Shown: piece by piece, positions 32,582 through 40,516 of the stretch
Numbering within the stretch: position 1 is the stretch's first letter
Layout: the number at the start of each line of letters is the position of its first letter
NCBI GenBank assembly: GCA_023388315.1
Contig: JAEWGM010000035.1
Coordinates: 1-59,467, forward strand
Direction of reading: 5' to 3'
From: Bacteroidota bacterium
Lineage (GTDB): Bacteria; Bacteroidota; Bacteroidia; Bacteroidales; Dysgonomonadaceae
Length of the DNA: 59,467 bases
Translations under genes and position numbers: made by a program
The notes under the pieces: model-generated
Told to the model about the DNA's origin: nothing
Databases searched by the model: none
Seen by the model: only the letters and a program-made list of their open reading frames with translations

Positions 32582-33463
32582 CTATTTGTAAATTTCCTTT
32601 TTTCCGGCCAGCAACGTATTTTTCAGAAGAGAAACAATCGTCATCGGCCCCACGCCCCCGGGAACGGGTGTAATGTAACTGCACTTGGGGGCTACTTCAT
32701 CAAACGCCACATCGCCCGTGAGCTTAAAGCCCGATTTGGTTTTATTGCTCGGCACGCGCGTGGTGCCCACATCAATTACCACGGCACCTTCTTTCACCAT
32801 ATCGCCTTTTAAAAATTCGGGAACGCCCAGCGCGGCGATGATGATATCGGCTTGCAAGCAAATTTCTTTGATGTTCTTTGTGCGGCTGTGACAAACGGTT
32901 ACGGTGCAATCGCCGGGATATCCTTTTTGCATCATTAGCGTGGCAGCGGGTTTGCCCACGATGTTGCTTCGTCCCAAAATAACGCAGTGTTTGCCTTTGG
33001 TTTCAATTTCGTATCGGCGCAACAGTTCCACGATACCCGACGGCGTAGCCGAAAGAAAGCAAGGCATGCCCAGCGACATGCGGCCCACGTTTACGGGATG
33101 AAAGCCGTCTACGTCTTTCCGGTAATCGATGGATTCGGTGATTTTGTCTTCCGAAATGTGTTTAGGCAGAGGTAATTGCACAATGAAGCCGTCAATATCG
33201 GGATCGTTGTTCAACCGCTCCACGCACGCCAGCAATTCTTCTTCGGTTACATCGTCTTCATATCGAATGAGCGATGATTTGAAGCCCACTTCTTCGCAGG
33301 CTTTCACTTTGCTGGCCACATAGGTTTCGCTGCCGCCATCGTGCCCAACCAACACTGCCGCCAGATGCGGCGTTTTTCCGCCTTTGGCTTTTATTTGCGC
33401 CACTTCTTCGGCGATTTCCTTTTTTATTTGGGTGGCAATTAATTTGCCGTCGATTAGTTTCAT
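32582..33463 (-). CDS. folD: Bifunctional methylene-THF dehydrogenase/cyclohydrolase
   Basis: Interconverts 5,10-methylene- and 10-formyl-tetrahydrofolate using NADP. Signatures: YVASKVKACEEVG (catalytic Lys in the first domain, about 50-62), QLPLPKHI, PSGIVELL, ILGRSNIVGKP (nucleotide loop) and the C-terminal PVPGGVGPMT. The 293 residues are normal. It is co-oriented with ffh, but an IVP-family gene with its tracts now separates the two. Confidence 0.96.
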   Translation of the reverse strand: MKLIDGKLIATQIKKEIAEEVAQIKAKGGKTPHLAAVLVGHDGGSETYVASKVKACEEVGFKSSLIRYEDDVTEEELLACVERLNNDPDIDGFIVQLPLPKHISEDKITESIDYRKDVDGFHPVNVGRMSLGMPCFLSATPSGIVELLRRYEIETKGKHCVILGRSNIVGKPAATLMMQKGYPGDCTVTVCHSRTKNIKEICLQADIIIAALGVPEFLKGDMVKEGAVVIDVGTTRVPSNKTKSGFKLTGDVAFDEVAPKCSYITPVPGGVGPMTIVSLLKNTLLAGKKEIYK

Positions 33464-33469
33464 GTTCTG

Positions 33470-33570
33470 GGGGTTTGGGGTTTAATGTTCAGGGTTTAGA
33501 GTTCAGAGTTTAGAGTTCAGAGTTTAGGGTTCAGGTTCAATGTCGTTTAGAGTTTAATGTTCAGGGTTTA
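33470..33570. repeat. Degenerate tract of IVP island 2 (folD side)
   Basis: Quasi-repeats of GTTTAGAGTTCAGA. The 19-bp GTTCAGAGTTTAGAGTTCA (33501-33519) is the exact inverse of 33982-34000 on the other side of the IVP gene. The tract overlaps the last codons of that gene. Confidence 0.8.
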
Positions 33571-33962
33571 CGTTTAAATTTGTTTCCTTTAAATTCAGAT
33601 TTAATCAGGTAATTCATTAAACTTTTTATGCCTGAACCAACGCGTTCAATTAATTCAAATATGTTAGACAGTTCTTTTTCATTCAAATAGCCAAAATCGT
33701 AGGCGCGATAAAGTTGTGATTTCACTTCATTGCAAGAGCCGTGAGAAAAAGATAAAAAATTGACAAATTCTTTATTCCCTTCTCTTCCGAAACCTTCGGC
33801 AATGTTATCCATAACGGAACCCGACGAACCGGATAGTTGATTTCTCAGAGTAAAGTCTTTAGAAAAAGCGTCGTTATTTAATATCAAAAGTCTTACTTCT
33901 TTACAAAGAATGCGGGCGTTTTTCCAAATTTCCAAATCTTCAAAACGATTAATGGTAGCCAT
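33561..33962 (-). CDS. Four-helix-bundle protein, 23S rRNA IVP family (2)
   Basis: A 133-residue member of the PF05635-type family, more canonical than the copy at 30035: RFEDLEIWKNARIL, LRNQLSGSSGSVMDNIAEGFGREG and FLSFSHGSCNEVKSQLYRA are all near family consensus. It lies between ffh and folD on the same strand, inside inverted degenerate tracts with a perfect 19-bp match. It is divergent from copy 1, so the two were not made by a recent duplication. Function is unknown; members are RNA-associated or retroelement accessory by family precedent. Confidence 0.9.
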   Translation of the reverse strand: MATINRFEDLEIWKNARILCKEVRLLILNNDAFSKDFTLRNQLSGSSGSVMDNIAEGFGREGNKEFVNFLSFSHGSCNEVKSQLYRAYDFGYLNEKELSNIFELIERVGSGIKSLMNYLIKSEFKGNKFKRKP

Positions 33963-33967
33963 AACGA

Positions 33968-34050
33968 TAAACTTTAAACATTGAACTCTAAACTCTGAAC
34001 ATTCAATTCCAAAACAACTCTAAACTTTAAACTTTTAAACTCTAAACTTA
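33968..34050. repeat. Degenerate tract of IVP island 2 (ffh side)
   Basis: Quasi-repeats of AACTCTAAACTTT and TGAACTCTAAACTCTGAAC (33982-34000), the exact inverse of 33501-33519. It ends at the ffh stop codon. Confidence 0.8.
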
Positions 34051-34051
34051 T

Positions 34052-35377
34052 TTACCGTCTTCTCATATTCTTCATCATCGCCTTTCCACCGCCTTGCGTC
34101 ATAGTGCGCATCAATTTGCGAGTTTGGTCGAATTGTTTGATGAGGTTGTTCACTTCCTGCGCGTTGGTGCCACTTCCCTTTGCGATGCGAGCCCGACGGC
34201 TACCGTTTAATATTTCGGGATTGGTGCGTTCTTTTGGCGTCATGGAACGGATAATGGCCTCGATGCTTTTGAAGGCGTCGTCGTCGATATCCAAATCTTT
34301 TATTTGTTTGCCCACGCCGGGAATCATTGCCGCGAGGTCTTTGAGATTCCCCATTTTTTTGATTTGCTGGATTTGCGAAATGAAATCGTTGAAGTCGAAC
34401 TGGTTTTTGGCGATTTTCTTTTGCAGGCGGCGTGCTTCCTCTTCGTCGTATTGCTCTTGTGCTTTTTCAACCAACGAAACAATATCGCCCATTCCCAAGA
34501 TACGGTCGGCCATACGTTCCGGGTGGAACACGTCAATCGCGTCTAATTTTTCGCCAGTTCCCACAAACTTAATTGGTTTGTTTACTACTGAGCGAATGGA
34601 AAGCGCCGCACCACCTCGCGTGTCACCATCGAGTTTGGTGAGAACTACGCCGTTGAAATCTAAGCGGTCGTTAAATTCTTTGGCGGTGTTCACAGCATCT
34701 TGTCCGGTCATAGCGTCCACTACAAAAAGAATCTCTTGCGGGTTGATGGCTTTTTTAATCGATTCAATTTCGTTCATCATTTGCTCATCAATTGCCAACC
34801 GGCCCGCGGTATCCACAATCACAGGGTCTTTACCGTGCTGACGCGCATATTGAATGGCGTTTTGCGCGATTTTTACCGGGTTTTTGTTGTCTTCTTCCGC
34901 GTACACCGCCACACCGATTTGTTCGCCCAAAATCTTCAGCTGCTCAATAGCCGCGGGACGATACACGTCGCCGGCAACCAACAACGGATTTTTGCCACGT
35001 TTGGATTTTAACATATTGGCCAACTTTCCGGAGAAAGTGGTCTTACCGGAGCCCTGCAAGCCCGACATTAAAATAACGGCGGGGCTTCCTTTAATATTGA
35101 TTTCAGCAGCCGTACCGCCCATCAGGGTTGCCAATTCGTCGTGAACAATTTTCACCATCAACTGCTCGGGTTTCACGGCGGTAAGCACGTTTTGTCCTAA
35201 GGCTTTTTCCTTTACGGTTTCGGTAAATTCTTTGGCTGTTTTGTAGTTCACGTCGGCATCCAATAACGCGCGACGCACATCTTTGAGCGTTTCGGCCACG
35301 TTAATTTCGGTAATTCTGCCTTGTCCTTTTAATATTTTAAACGACCGTTCTAATCTGTCACTTAAATTTTCAAACAT
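34052..35377 (-). CDS. ffh: Signal recognition particle protein Ffh
   Basis: GTPase subunit of the SRP, which targets nascent membrane proteins to FtsY/SecYEG. N domain (about 1-85), G domain with P-loop GLQGSGKTTFSGK (about 105-117), DTAGR and TKLDG, then the methionine-rich M domain (about 300-441) ending in MRTMTQGGGKAMMKNMRRR. The start at MFENLSDRLERS (35377) is the family start; the frame is open four codons upstream. The SRP RNA is at 28526-28621. Confidence 0.97.
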   Translation of the reverse strand: MFENLSDRLERSFKILKGQGRITEINVAETLKDVRRALLDADVNYKTAKEFTETVKEKALGQNVLTAVKPEQLMVKIVHDELATLMGGTAAEINIKGSPAVILMSGLQGSGKTTFSGKLANMLKSKRGKNPLLVAGDVYRPAAIEQLKILGEQIGVAVYAEEDNKNPVKIAQNAIQYARQHGKDPVIVDTAGRLAIDEQMMNEIESIKKAINPQEILFVVDAMTGQDAVNTAKEFNDRLDFNGVVLTKLDGDTRGGAALSIRSVVNKPIKFVGTGEKLDAIDVFHPERMADRILGMGDIVSLVEKAQEQYDEEEARRLQKKIAKNQFDFNDFISQIQQIKKMGNLKDLAAMIPGVGKQIKDLDIDDDAFKSIEAIIRSMTPKERTNPEILNGSRRARIAKGSGTNAQEVNNLIKQFDQTRKLMRTMTQGGGKAMMKNMRRR

Positions 35378-35492
35378 AGTCTTTATCAATTTTTTATTTG
35401 GAATGCAAAGATAATCAATTTAGTCATTTTTTTATCATCTCTTTCAGTCGAAATACAAAACAAGAACCGCGCTGAAGCGTTATAAAAAGAAA

Positions 35493-36287
35493 ATGCGTAT
35501 GAATTTTGATATAAAAGGAAAAGTGGCCATTGTTGGCGGAAGCAGCAAAGGTTTGGGAAAAGCGTGCGCTGTGGCATTGGCCAAAGAAGGAGCGAATATT
35601 GTGCTTTGTGCTCGCAATGAAGAAGCGTTGCAGCAAACAAAATCCGAAATTGAGTTGTTGGGTGTGGATGTTTTGGCTTTGTCGGTGAATATGGCCTCTG
35701 CCGAGGACAATCGGCGAGTTGTTGATGAAACAATCCGAAAGTTCGGACGAATTGATATATTGGTTAACAATTCCGGCGGCCCCAAACCGGGCACATTTCG
35801 AGATGTTTCGGAACAGGATCTGGATGAGGCTTACAATGCTGTGTTGAAATACAATATTCGGATGACAAAACTTTGCTTACCGTTTATGGAAAAGAGCGGG
35901 TGGGGTAGAATTGTGAATATTACATCCATTTCCGTAAAAGAACCGATACCCAACCTCATATTATCGAATATATTCCGTTCGGCCGTGGTGAGTTTTGCCA
36001 AATCCATCAGTAAAGAGCTTATCGCAAAGGGAATTACCATTAATAACGTAGCACCCGGATATTTCAAAACCGATCGCGTAACGCAGTTAATGCAAAGCCG
36101 TTCGCAAGCCGAAGGCATTTCTATTGAGGAGTACGAACAGAAAGCCATTCAGGATTTTCCGCACAGACGATATATGGACCCGCAAGAATTGGGCGATTTG
36201 GTGTGTTACCTGTGCTCTGAACAAGCAAAATCCATTACCGGAACTACTGTACAAGTGGATGGTGGGTTGTTGAGTGGGGTGTGGTGA
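35493..36287 (+). CDS. SDR-fold protein with substituted active site
   Basis: A 264-residue FabG-like short-chain dehydrogenase with the nucleotide loop VGGSSKGLGKA (about 14-24) and the C-terminal QVDGG. The catalytic YxxxK is replaced: aligning SAVVSFAKSIS with the usual helix puts Ser-Asn-Ile-Phe-Arg where Tyr-x-x-x-Lys should be, and NNAG reads NNSGG. The upstream catalytic serine (ITSIS) remains. It therefore belongs to an atypical SDR subgroup; activity may be altered or lost. Divergent from ffh. Confidence 0.88.
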   Translation: MRMNFDIKGKVAIVGGSSKGLGKACAVALAKEGANIVLCARNEEALQQTKSEIELLGVDVLALSVNMASAEDNRRVVDETIRKFGRIDILVNNSGGPKPGTFRDVSEQDLDEAYNAVLKYNIRMTKLCLPFMEKSGWGRIVNITSISVKEPIPNLILSNIFRSAVVSFAKSISKELIAKGITINNVAPGYFKTDRVTQLMQSRSQAEGISIEEYEQKAIQDFPHRRYMDPQELGDLVCYLCSEQAKSITGTTVQVDGGLLSGVW

Positions 36288-36290
36288 GTT

Positions 36291-37889
36291 TTAATTGTTT
36301 GTTAATGAGCTTTTTAGTTTGACCTGCTTAGTGTTGATACTTGCTGATGGCATAACTTTATAGTTCATATAAACTTTTTTATATTTCTCAATTATGCTAT
36401 TTTTTTTTGTGATTGGTAATTTTATACTCATATTGGATATAGTCGAATAAAAGCCGGAAATTAATATTTTATCTAATCTTTTTACGTCGATTCTTATATC
36501 TTGATTAATTTCTAATTGTATATTTGTAGCAATTTTTATTCCGTTTTTATATATACTGTTAATTGTAGTATATTCATGTTCCAGTTCAGCAACTATTATC
36601 TGTTTGATATCATCCTCAATTTCTAAATAAAGAGTTGTTTCAATATTGGGAGATGTATCGAAAATCTCTCCTTTATAAATAATATCGTTAGCAGTACTAA
36701 TATAAAATAAATGTGGACAAGATCCACAGTTCCAAAAACTATCGACCCAATATAAATTTTCAAAATCAAACGGATGAAGGTCTTGAGTATATATTTTATT
36801 AGTCTGTTCATATTTTAAAGAAATAGGCAAATAGTTTATTCCAATGTACTCAATTTTTTGTTTTTTATTATATACTGTGTGATCAAAAACGACAGAACGA
36901 TCCCCCCGAATCTCACTTAATCTTGTAAAGTTTTCTGCTTTTTCTAAGTCATCAAATTCTGCCAAAAACATTCCTAACGGAATTATAATGCTTTGATTAG
37001 GCGCAATTAGAATTCTAGGGAATTCCATCACATGTTTTCCTTTTATTTCACAATTGGAATATAATATTCCATTATGCTTGTCTGTTGTTAGGTTAATCGC
37101 TTTTATGTGTGTATCGGAGATATTAGTTAATACTAAAAATTTAAAATACAATGGTCTAAGTTGATATAATTCTTCAAAAGAACCTCTTTCTCCACATTCG
37201 CTTCCGAAGCAAGTGTTTATTTTAGCAATTCTTTCTGGTGAAATGCTGTGTTGAGCTAAAAATAAGGATAAATTATCTTTTTTGCAAGTAGAAGATATTT
37301 CTTTTATCGATGGGGTACGCTGATGATGAAAAAAATAATAAGAACCTTCTATATTACTGACTTTAACTGCATCTGGAAAACTTAATTCATATTCATTGGG
37401 AGTTAGTTCAATTGGATTAGTTATTTCAAGTTCTCTTTCGTGTTGGTTAAAAAAGAGATCTTTGAACATTTTTAAAGAATCATTATCAAGCAACAAACAG
37501 TTATCAATCGGGAATTTACTCAAGTCCTTTTTTGATAAATCTTTAATGAAATCAAACTCTTTAGTAATAAGATATCGTGAGTGTATTTGGTTTTCTGTTT
37601 TTTGAGGGATTGAATTTTTTTTGACTATGTTAAACCAATTTTTCTTGTGTTTTTTAAGTTCTTCAATTGAGAATTTTGTGCCTTTGGGATGCTTAGAATT
37701 ATAGTGCCCAGCATCTGAGTGACAGTCAAAACACAGCGGAATCGCATTTTCGAATGTGTCTAATCCACCTTTGTGTTTTGGTAAAATATGATGAATTTCA
37801 ATTTTTACTCCTTTGTATCGATGACAGACACAGCAATGTCTTGCAGATGCGACAAGTATATCTTCTTTTATGTTTTTTGAAAAACTCAA
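36291..37889 (-). CDS. HNH endonuclease-domain protein with unknown C-terminus
   Basis: A 532-residue protein whose first ~70 residues form an HNH nuclease domain: CCVCHRYKG, EIHHILPKHKGG, NAIPLCFDCHSDAGHY, giving two CxxC zinc pairs and the HNH catalytic residues. The remaining ~450 residues match nothing I recognise; they are rich in beta-strand-like alternation with a CGSCPH pair near residue 395. The gene is visibly more AT-rich than the core genes around it, suggesting transfer. It ends 4 bp from the convergent SDR gene and is upstream-linked to a toxin-antitoxin pair. A defence or mobile-element role is an inference from context only. Confidence 0.75.
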   Translation of the reverse strand: MSFSKNIKEDILVASARHCCVCHRYKGVKIEIHHILPKHKGGLDTFENAIPLCFDCHSDAGHYNSKHPKGTKFSIEELKKHKKNWFNIVKKNSIPQKTENQIHSRYLITKEFDFIKDLSKKDLSKFPIDNCLLLDNDSLKMFKDLFFNQHERELEITNPIELTPNEYELSFPDAVKVSNIEGSYYFFHHQRTPSIKEISSTCKKDNLSLFLAQHSISPERIAKINTCFGSECGERGSFEELYQLRPLYFKFLVLTNISDTHIKAINLTTDKHNGILYSNCEIKGKHVMEFPRILIAPNQSIIIPLGMFLAEFDDLEKAENFTRLSEIRGDRSVVFDHTVYNKKQKIEYIGINYLPISLKYEQTNKIYTQDLHPFDFENLYWVDSFWNCGSCPHLFYISTANDIIYKGEIFDTSPNIETTLYLEIEDDIKQIIVAELEHEYTTINSIYKNGIKIATNIQLEINQDIRIDVKRLDKILISGFYSTISNMSIKLPITKKNSIIEKYKKVYMNYKVMPSASINTKQVKLKSSLTNN

Positions 37890-37920
37890 TGCTGTTTTTT
37901 TATATAAGAACGTTAATTTA

Positions 37921-38952
37921 TTATATTATAATCCTTTTTAATGTCTTCCTCTGTAAATTCAACTCAAACCCATACCTGTAATCAATCAATTTATTCTCTT
38001 GATGGTTTTCAATCCACGCTTTTTCCTGATGGCTGATTTCAATGATTTCATTGGTGGATGTTTTTCTAAATCTCCCTGCCACTGAATGAAGAATTTGCAA
38101 TTCTCTTTCAGTGAAAAGATTTTTATTGAAAACTTTTGATGGATGAGCCTTAAATTGTTCTCCAACGCCGCCGTCGGCAAAATTGGTATAATGGATGTCT
38201 ATTTCATTTTTATTTGCCAAAAACTCAAAAACACTGTTGAAATTATGAGGAACAGGCCCCATAGGAATTGCCCTGTATTGCACGCCACTCATTGAAAACC
38301 CGGTTTGCTGATACATTGTAAAATCGGCATAAAAAAGCAGTTTGTTCAATTTGGTTTTCCAAGGTTGCAATTTTTCCGTAAAAAACAGTACCATTTGAGA
38401 AAACTTTTGTAAATCGGGTACTTTATAACCTGTGAAAGTGTTGGGAAAACAAGGGCCGAAAAAATAATTTTCCAGCTGCTTTTCCACTTTGTTTTTCTTT
38501 TGCTCTTCGAGCAAGTTTTCGACGGTGCGGTGTATTTTGGTAATTAATTTTTGATCGAGCGTGCTGCAATAATCTGCCAGTTTTTTAAACTCGTGCGGAT
38601 CGTTGGCCAACTGAATTAATTTGGCGTTGGAATGACTGGGAACTTCTCCGGCTTCGTATTGCCGATAGCCATTAATGCCGAAGCCTAAAATCTCTGACAT
38701 TTTTGCCGCCGACAGATTGTATTTTTCGCGAATGGAAATAATTTGTTCCGGAAAAGGAATGTTGTGTTTTTCTCTGTATTGATTTGTTAACTGGTTGTAA
38801 TTCAATTGCGATAATACTTCATCCTCAAATTGTTCACCTGTATCTTCACATTTAAACGCGTGGAATAATATTTCGAATTTTTCTTTCCGAAAACTCATTG
38901 TCCGCCATTCTTTTACAATAGTCATTTCCTTATTTGTAAACGGACTCTTCAT
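37921..38952 (-). CDS. MqsA-type HTH / Panacea (DUF4065) antitoxin
   Basis: A 343-residue protein. The N-terminal part (about 5-60) corresponds to the MqsA/YgiT leader without its zinc cysteines. Residues about 70-120 form an XRE helix-turn-helix of the MqsA type (IREKYNLSAAKMSEILGFGINGYRQYEAGEVPS). The C-terminal half (about 195-330) is a Panacea/SocA domain (KLNKLLFYADFTMYQQTG, YRAIPMGPVPHNF). Panacea domains are known to neutralise diverse toxins. Its start overlaps the upstream toxin stop by 4 bp, so it is the second gene of a toxin-first operon and likely autoregulates. Confidence 0.85.
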   Translation of the reverse strand: MKSPFTNKEMTIVKEWRTMSFRKEKFEILFHAFKCEDTGEQFEDEVLSQLNYNQLTNQYREKHNIPFPEQIISIREKYNLSAAKMSEILGFGINGYRQYEAGEVPSHSNAKLIQLANDPHEFKKLADYCSTLDQKLITKIHRTVENLLEEQKKNKVEKQLENYFFGPCFPNTFTGYKVPDLQKFSQMVLFFTEKLQPWKTKLNKLLFYADFTMYQQTGFSMSGVQYRAIPMGPVPHNFNSVFEFLANKNEIDIHYTNFADGGVGEQFKAHPSKVFNKNLFTERELQILHSVAGRFRKTSTNEIIEISHQEKAWIENHQENKLIDYRYGFELNLQRKTLKRIII

Positions 38953-39308
38953 TTTTGCTGATTTTTAAATGGATAATTCATAGAGTGTTCGGCAATATGA
39001 AAAGATATGCATACTGCGCTGTTGTTTGTTGCACCCAAGCTTATTTTTATATACACTTCTTCTTTTTTTACGTGCTTGCCGAAAACCCACATTGGCAATA
39101 TGCCGTGCATTTTTTCTTCTAATGGGCCTTGCGAATAATTTTCAGCTTTTAAAGAAGATATGACTTCTTCACGATAAGCAGGCGTAATCTCCAAATCGTA
39201 CAAAGCTTGCTGATTTTTTCCTCGATTGTCTAAAAACAACAATCCGAAAACTTTTATTTTTACGCGTAACTCTTTTAAGAAAGCTTCTACCTCTTGCTTG
39301 GATGTCAT
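38949..39308 (-). CDS. MqsR-like toxin of a type II toxin-antitoxin pair
   Basis: A 119-residue protein. The pattern from ALYDLEITPAYREEVISSL to PMWVFGKHVKKEEVYIKISL resembles the MqsR ribonuclease core (…VIxGLxxxDF…W…VYLKI), and the C-terminus (CISFHIAEHSMNYPF) is shared by a MqsR-like subgroup found next to HTH-Panacea antitoxins. MqsR cleaves mRNA at GCU in E. coli; specificity here is unknown. Gene order toxin then antitoxin is that of mqsRA. The assignment depends on context as well as sequence. Confidence 0.72.
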   Translation of the reverse strand: MTSKQEVEAFLKELRVKIKVFGLLFLDNRGKNQQALYDLEITPAYREEVISSLKAENYSQGPLEEKMHGILPMWVFGKHVKKEEVYIKISLGATNNSAVCISFHIAEHSMNYPFKNQQK

Positions 39309-39387
39309 TATCGTTATAACAGTGCAAATATATAAGTTTATATTTTATTTTACAACTTTAAAGTTGTAAAATAGGCAGTATTTAATT

Positions 39388-40434
39388 TTATTTTGCAAGC
39401 CTCCTACTAAAATCCTCCCAAAATAATTGATGAAACAGCTTCGTTTCTTCGCTCAATTCAACGGTTTCTGTAGGAGAAATTTTAAAGGTTCTACCTTCTT
39501 CGTATAAAGAAGAAAAATCGGTGTGGAACTGGATGCCATACACGTTTTTGAAGCGGGTGTGTTGGAGGGCTTCCACCACTTTTCCGTCCATGGATGTGGC
39601 GGCGACTTTAAATGCTTGTCCGATTTTCTTCGGCGATTGATGATGAACGCTTGCTACAACGGGATTCTTGGAGATGTTTTTGAACTGCAAAAAACTCCCT
39701 TCGGGAATAATGATGGGGTGGAAATGGATAAAAGAATACTCGTTTTCGTTGTCCATTCTGCTCCAATAGTTCTTGTGAATGTTGTCTGAACCTAACTCCA
39801 AAAGGCTTTCAAAGGTGGTTTTTTGGTAAATGTGATAAGGAATATCCTGATGCAACGATCCTCCGCTTGCCACATTCATTTCCTGCATTCCCAGGCAGAT
39901 GCCAAGAATGGGAAAATCGGGTTTCTTTTCCAAAAATGGTCTGAAATTTGGGTTTTGCGAACCACCGATAAGGTGAAACAAAAACGATAACTCCCAATTC
40001 TTGCCGCCCGAAATTAACTCGGTAGTCAAAAAGGTTTCCTCGCCATACACCGAGGGCGGAATATCGGCTCCGCCGAAGAGGATGAGCGCGTCAATTTTAT
40101 TGAAAACATCGGAAAATTGTTGCGAACAGGCGTTCTCTTTGAAAAGGTTAACAAGAGAAATATCACCTTCTATAACAATTAATTGGATGTTGGAGTGTGC
40201 ATCGTTTTCGATCATTTTTTGCGAACTTTCAATAAGCGATTGCTGGCTTTCGTGAAAAATGCCAATCAGTTGAATGCTGTCTGCTTGTAAATGGTTTTTC
40301 TCAATTAAATTGAGCGCGTTTCGCAAGTTGCCGGTGGTGGGATGCACAATTCCCAAACGTGTAACTTGTTTTGTTTGCGCGCAAGCGACGAATAAACTGA
40401 AAACCAAAGAGATAAAAAGAAAAATCCGTTTCAT
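39388..40434 (-). CDS. Class I glutamine amidotransferase-like lipoprotein (peptidase C26)
   Basis: A 348-residue exported protein: signal peptide with lipobox FVAC (Cys19), then a gamma-glutamyl hydrolase-type fold with LFGGADIPPSVYGE, nucleophile ILGICLGMQEMN and the histidine region YGIQFHTDFSS. The usual third residue of the triad (FHPE) reads FHTD, so Glu is replaced by Asp. Family members hydrolyse gamma-glutamyl bonds. Periplasmic or surface lipoprotein location suggests peptide or gamma-glutamyl scavenging. It stands alone. Confidence 0.85.
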   Translation of the reverse strand: MKRIFLFISLVFSLFVACAQTKQVTRLGIVHPTTGNLRNALNLIEKNHLQADSIQLIGIFHESQQSLIESSQKMIENDAHSNIQLIVIEGDISLVNLFKENACSQQFSDVFNKIDALILFGGADIPPSVYGEETFLTTELISGGKNWELSFLFHLIGGSQNPNFRPFLEKKPDFPILGICLGMQEMNVASGGSLHQDIPYHIYQKTTFESLLELGSDNIHKNYWSRMDNENEYSFIHFHPIIIPEGSFLQFKNISKNPVVASVHHQSPKKIGQAFKVAATSMDGKVVEALQHTRFKNVYGIQFHTDFSSLYEEGRTFKISPTETVELSEETKLFHQLFWEDFSRRLAK

Positions 40435-40466
40435 TATATATTAAGTTTGCTTGTTTAAATATCTAT

Positions 40467-40509
40467 CGAATAACAATTGAATAACTACCGAATAACCATT
40501 GAATAACTT
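40467..40509. repeat. Degenerate tandem tract, word GAATAAC
   Basis: Four GAATAAC words spaced 11 bp apart (CGAATAACAATT-GAATAACTACC-GAATAACCATT-GAATAACTTA) between the symporter stop and the amidotransferase start. No gene is associated. Similar in style to the tracts that flank the IVP genes, but with its own word. Confidence 0.6.
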
Positions 40510-40516
40510 ATTTCTC

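Noticed and set aside
40467..40509. Possible CRISPR array
   Set aside because: The words are 7 bp with 4-bp gaps, far too short for CRISPR repeats and spacers, and no cas gene is present.
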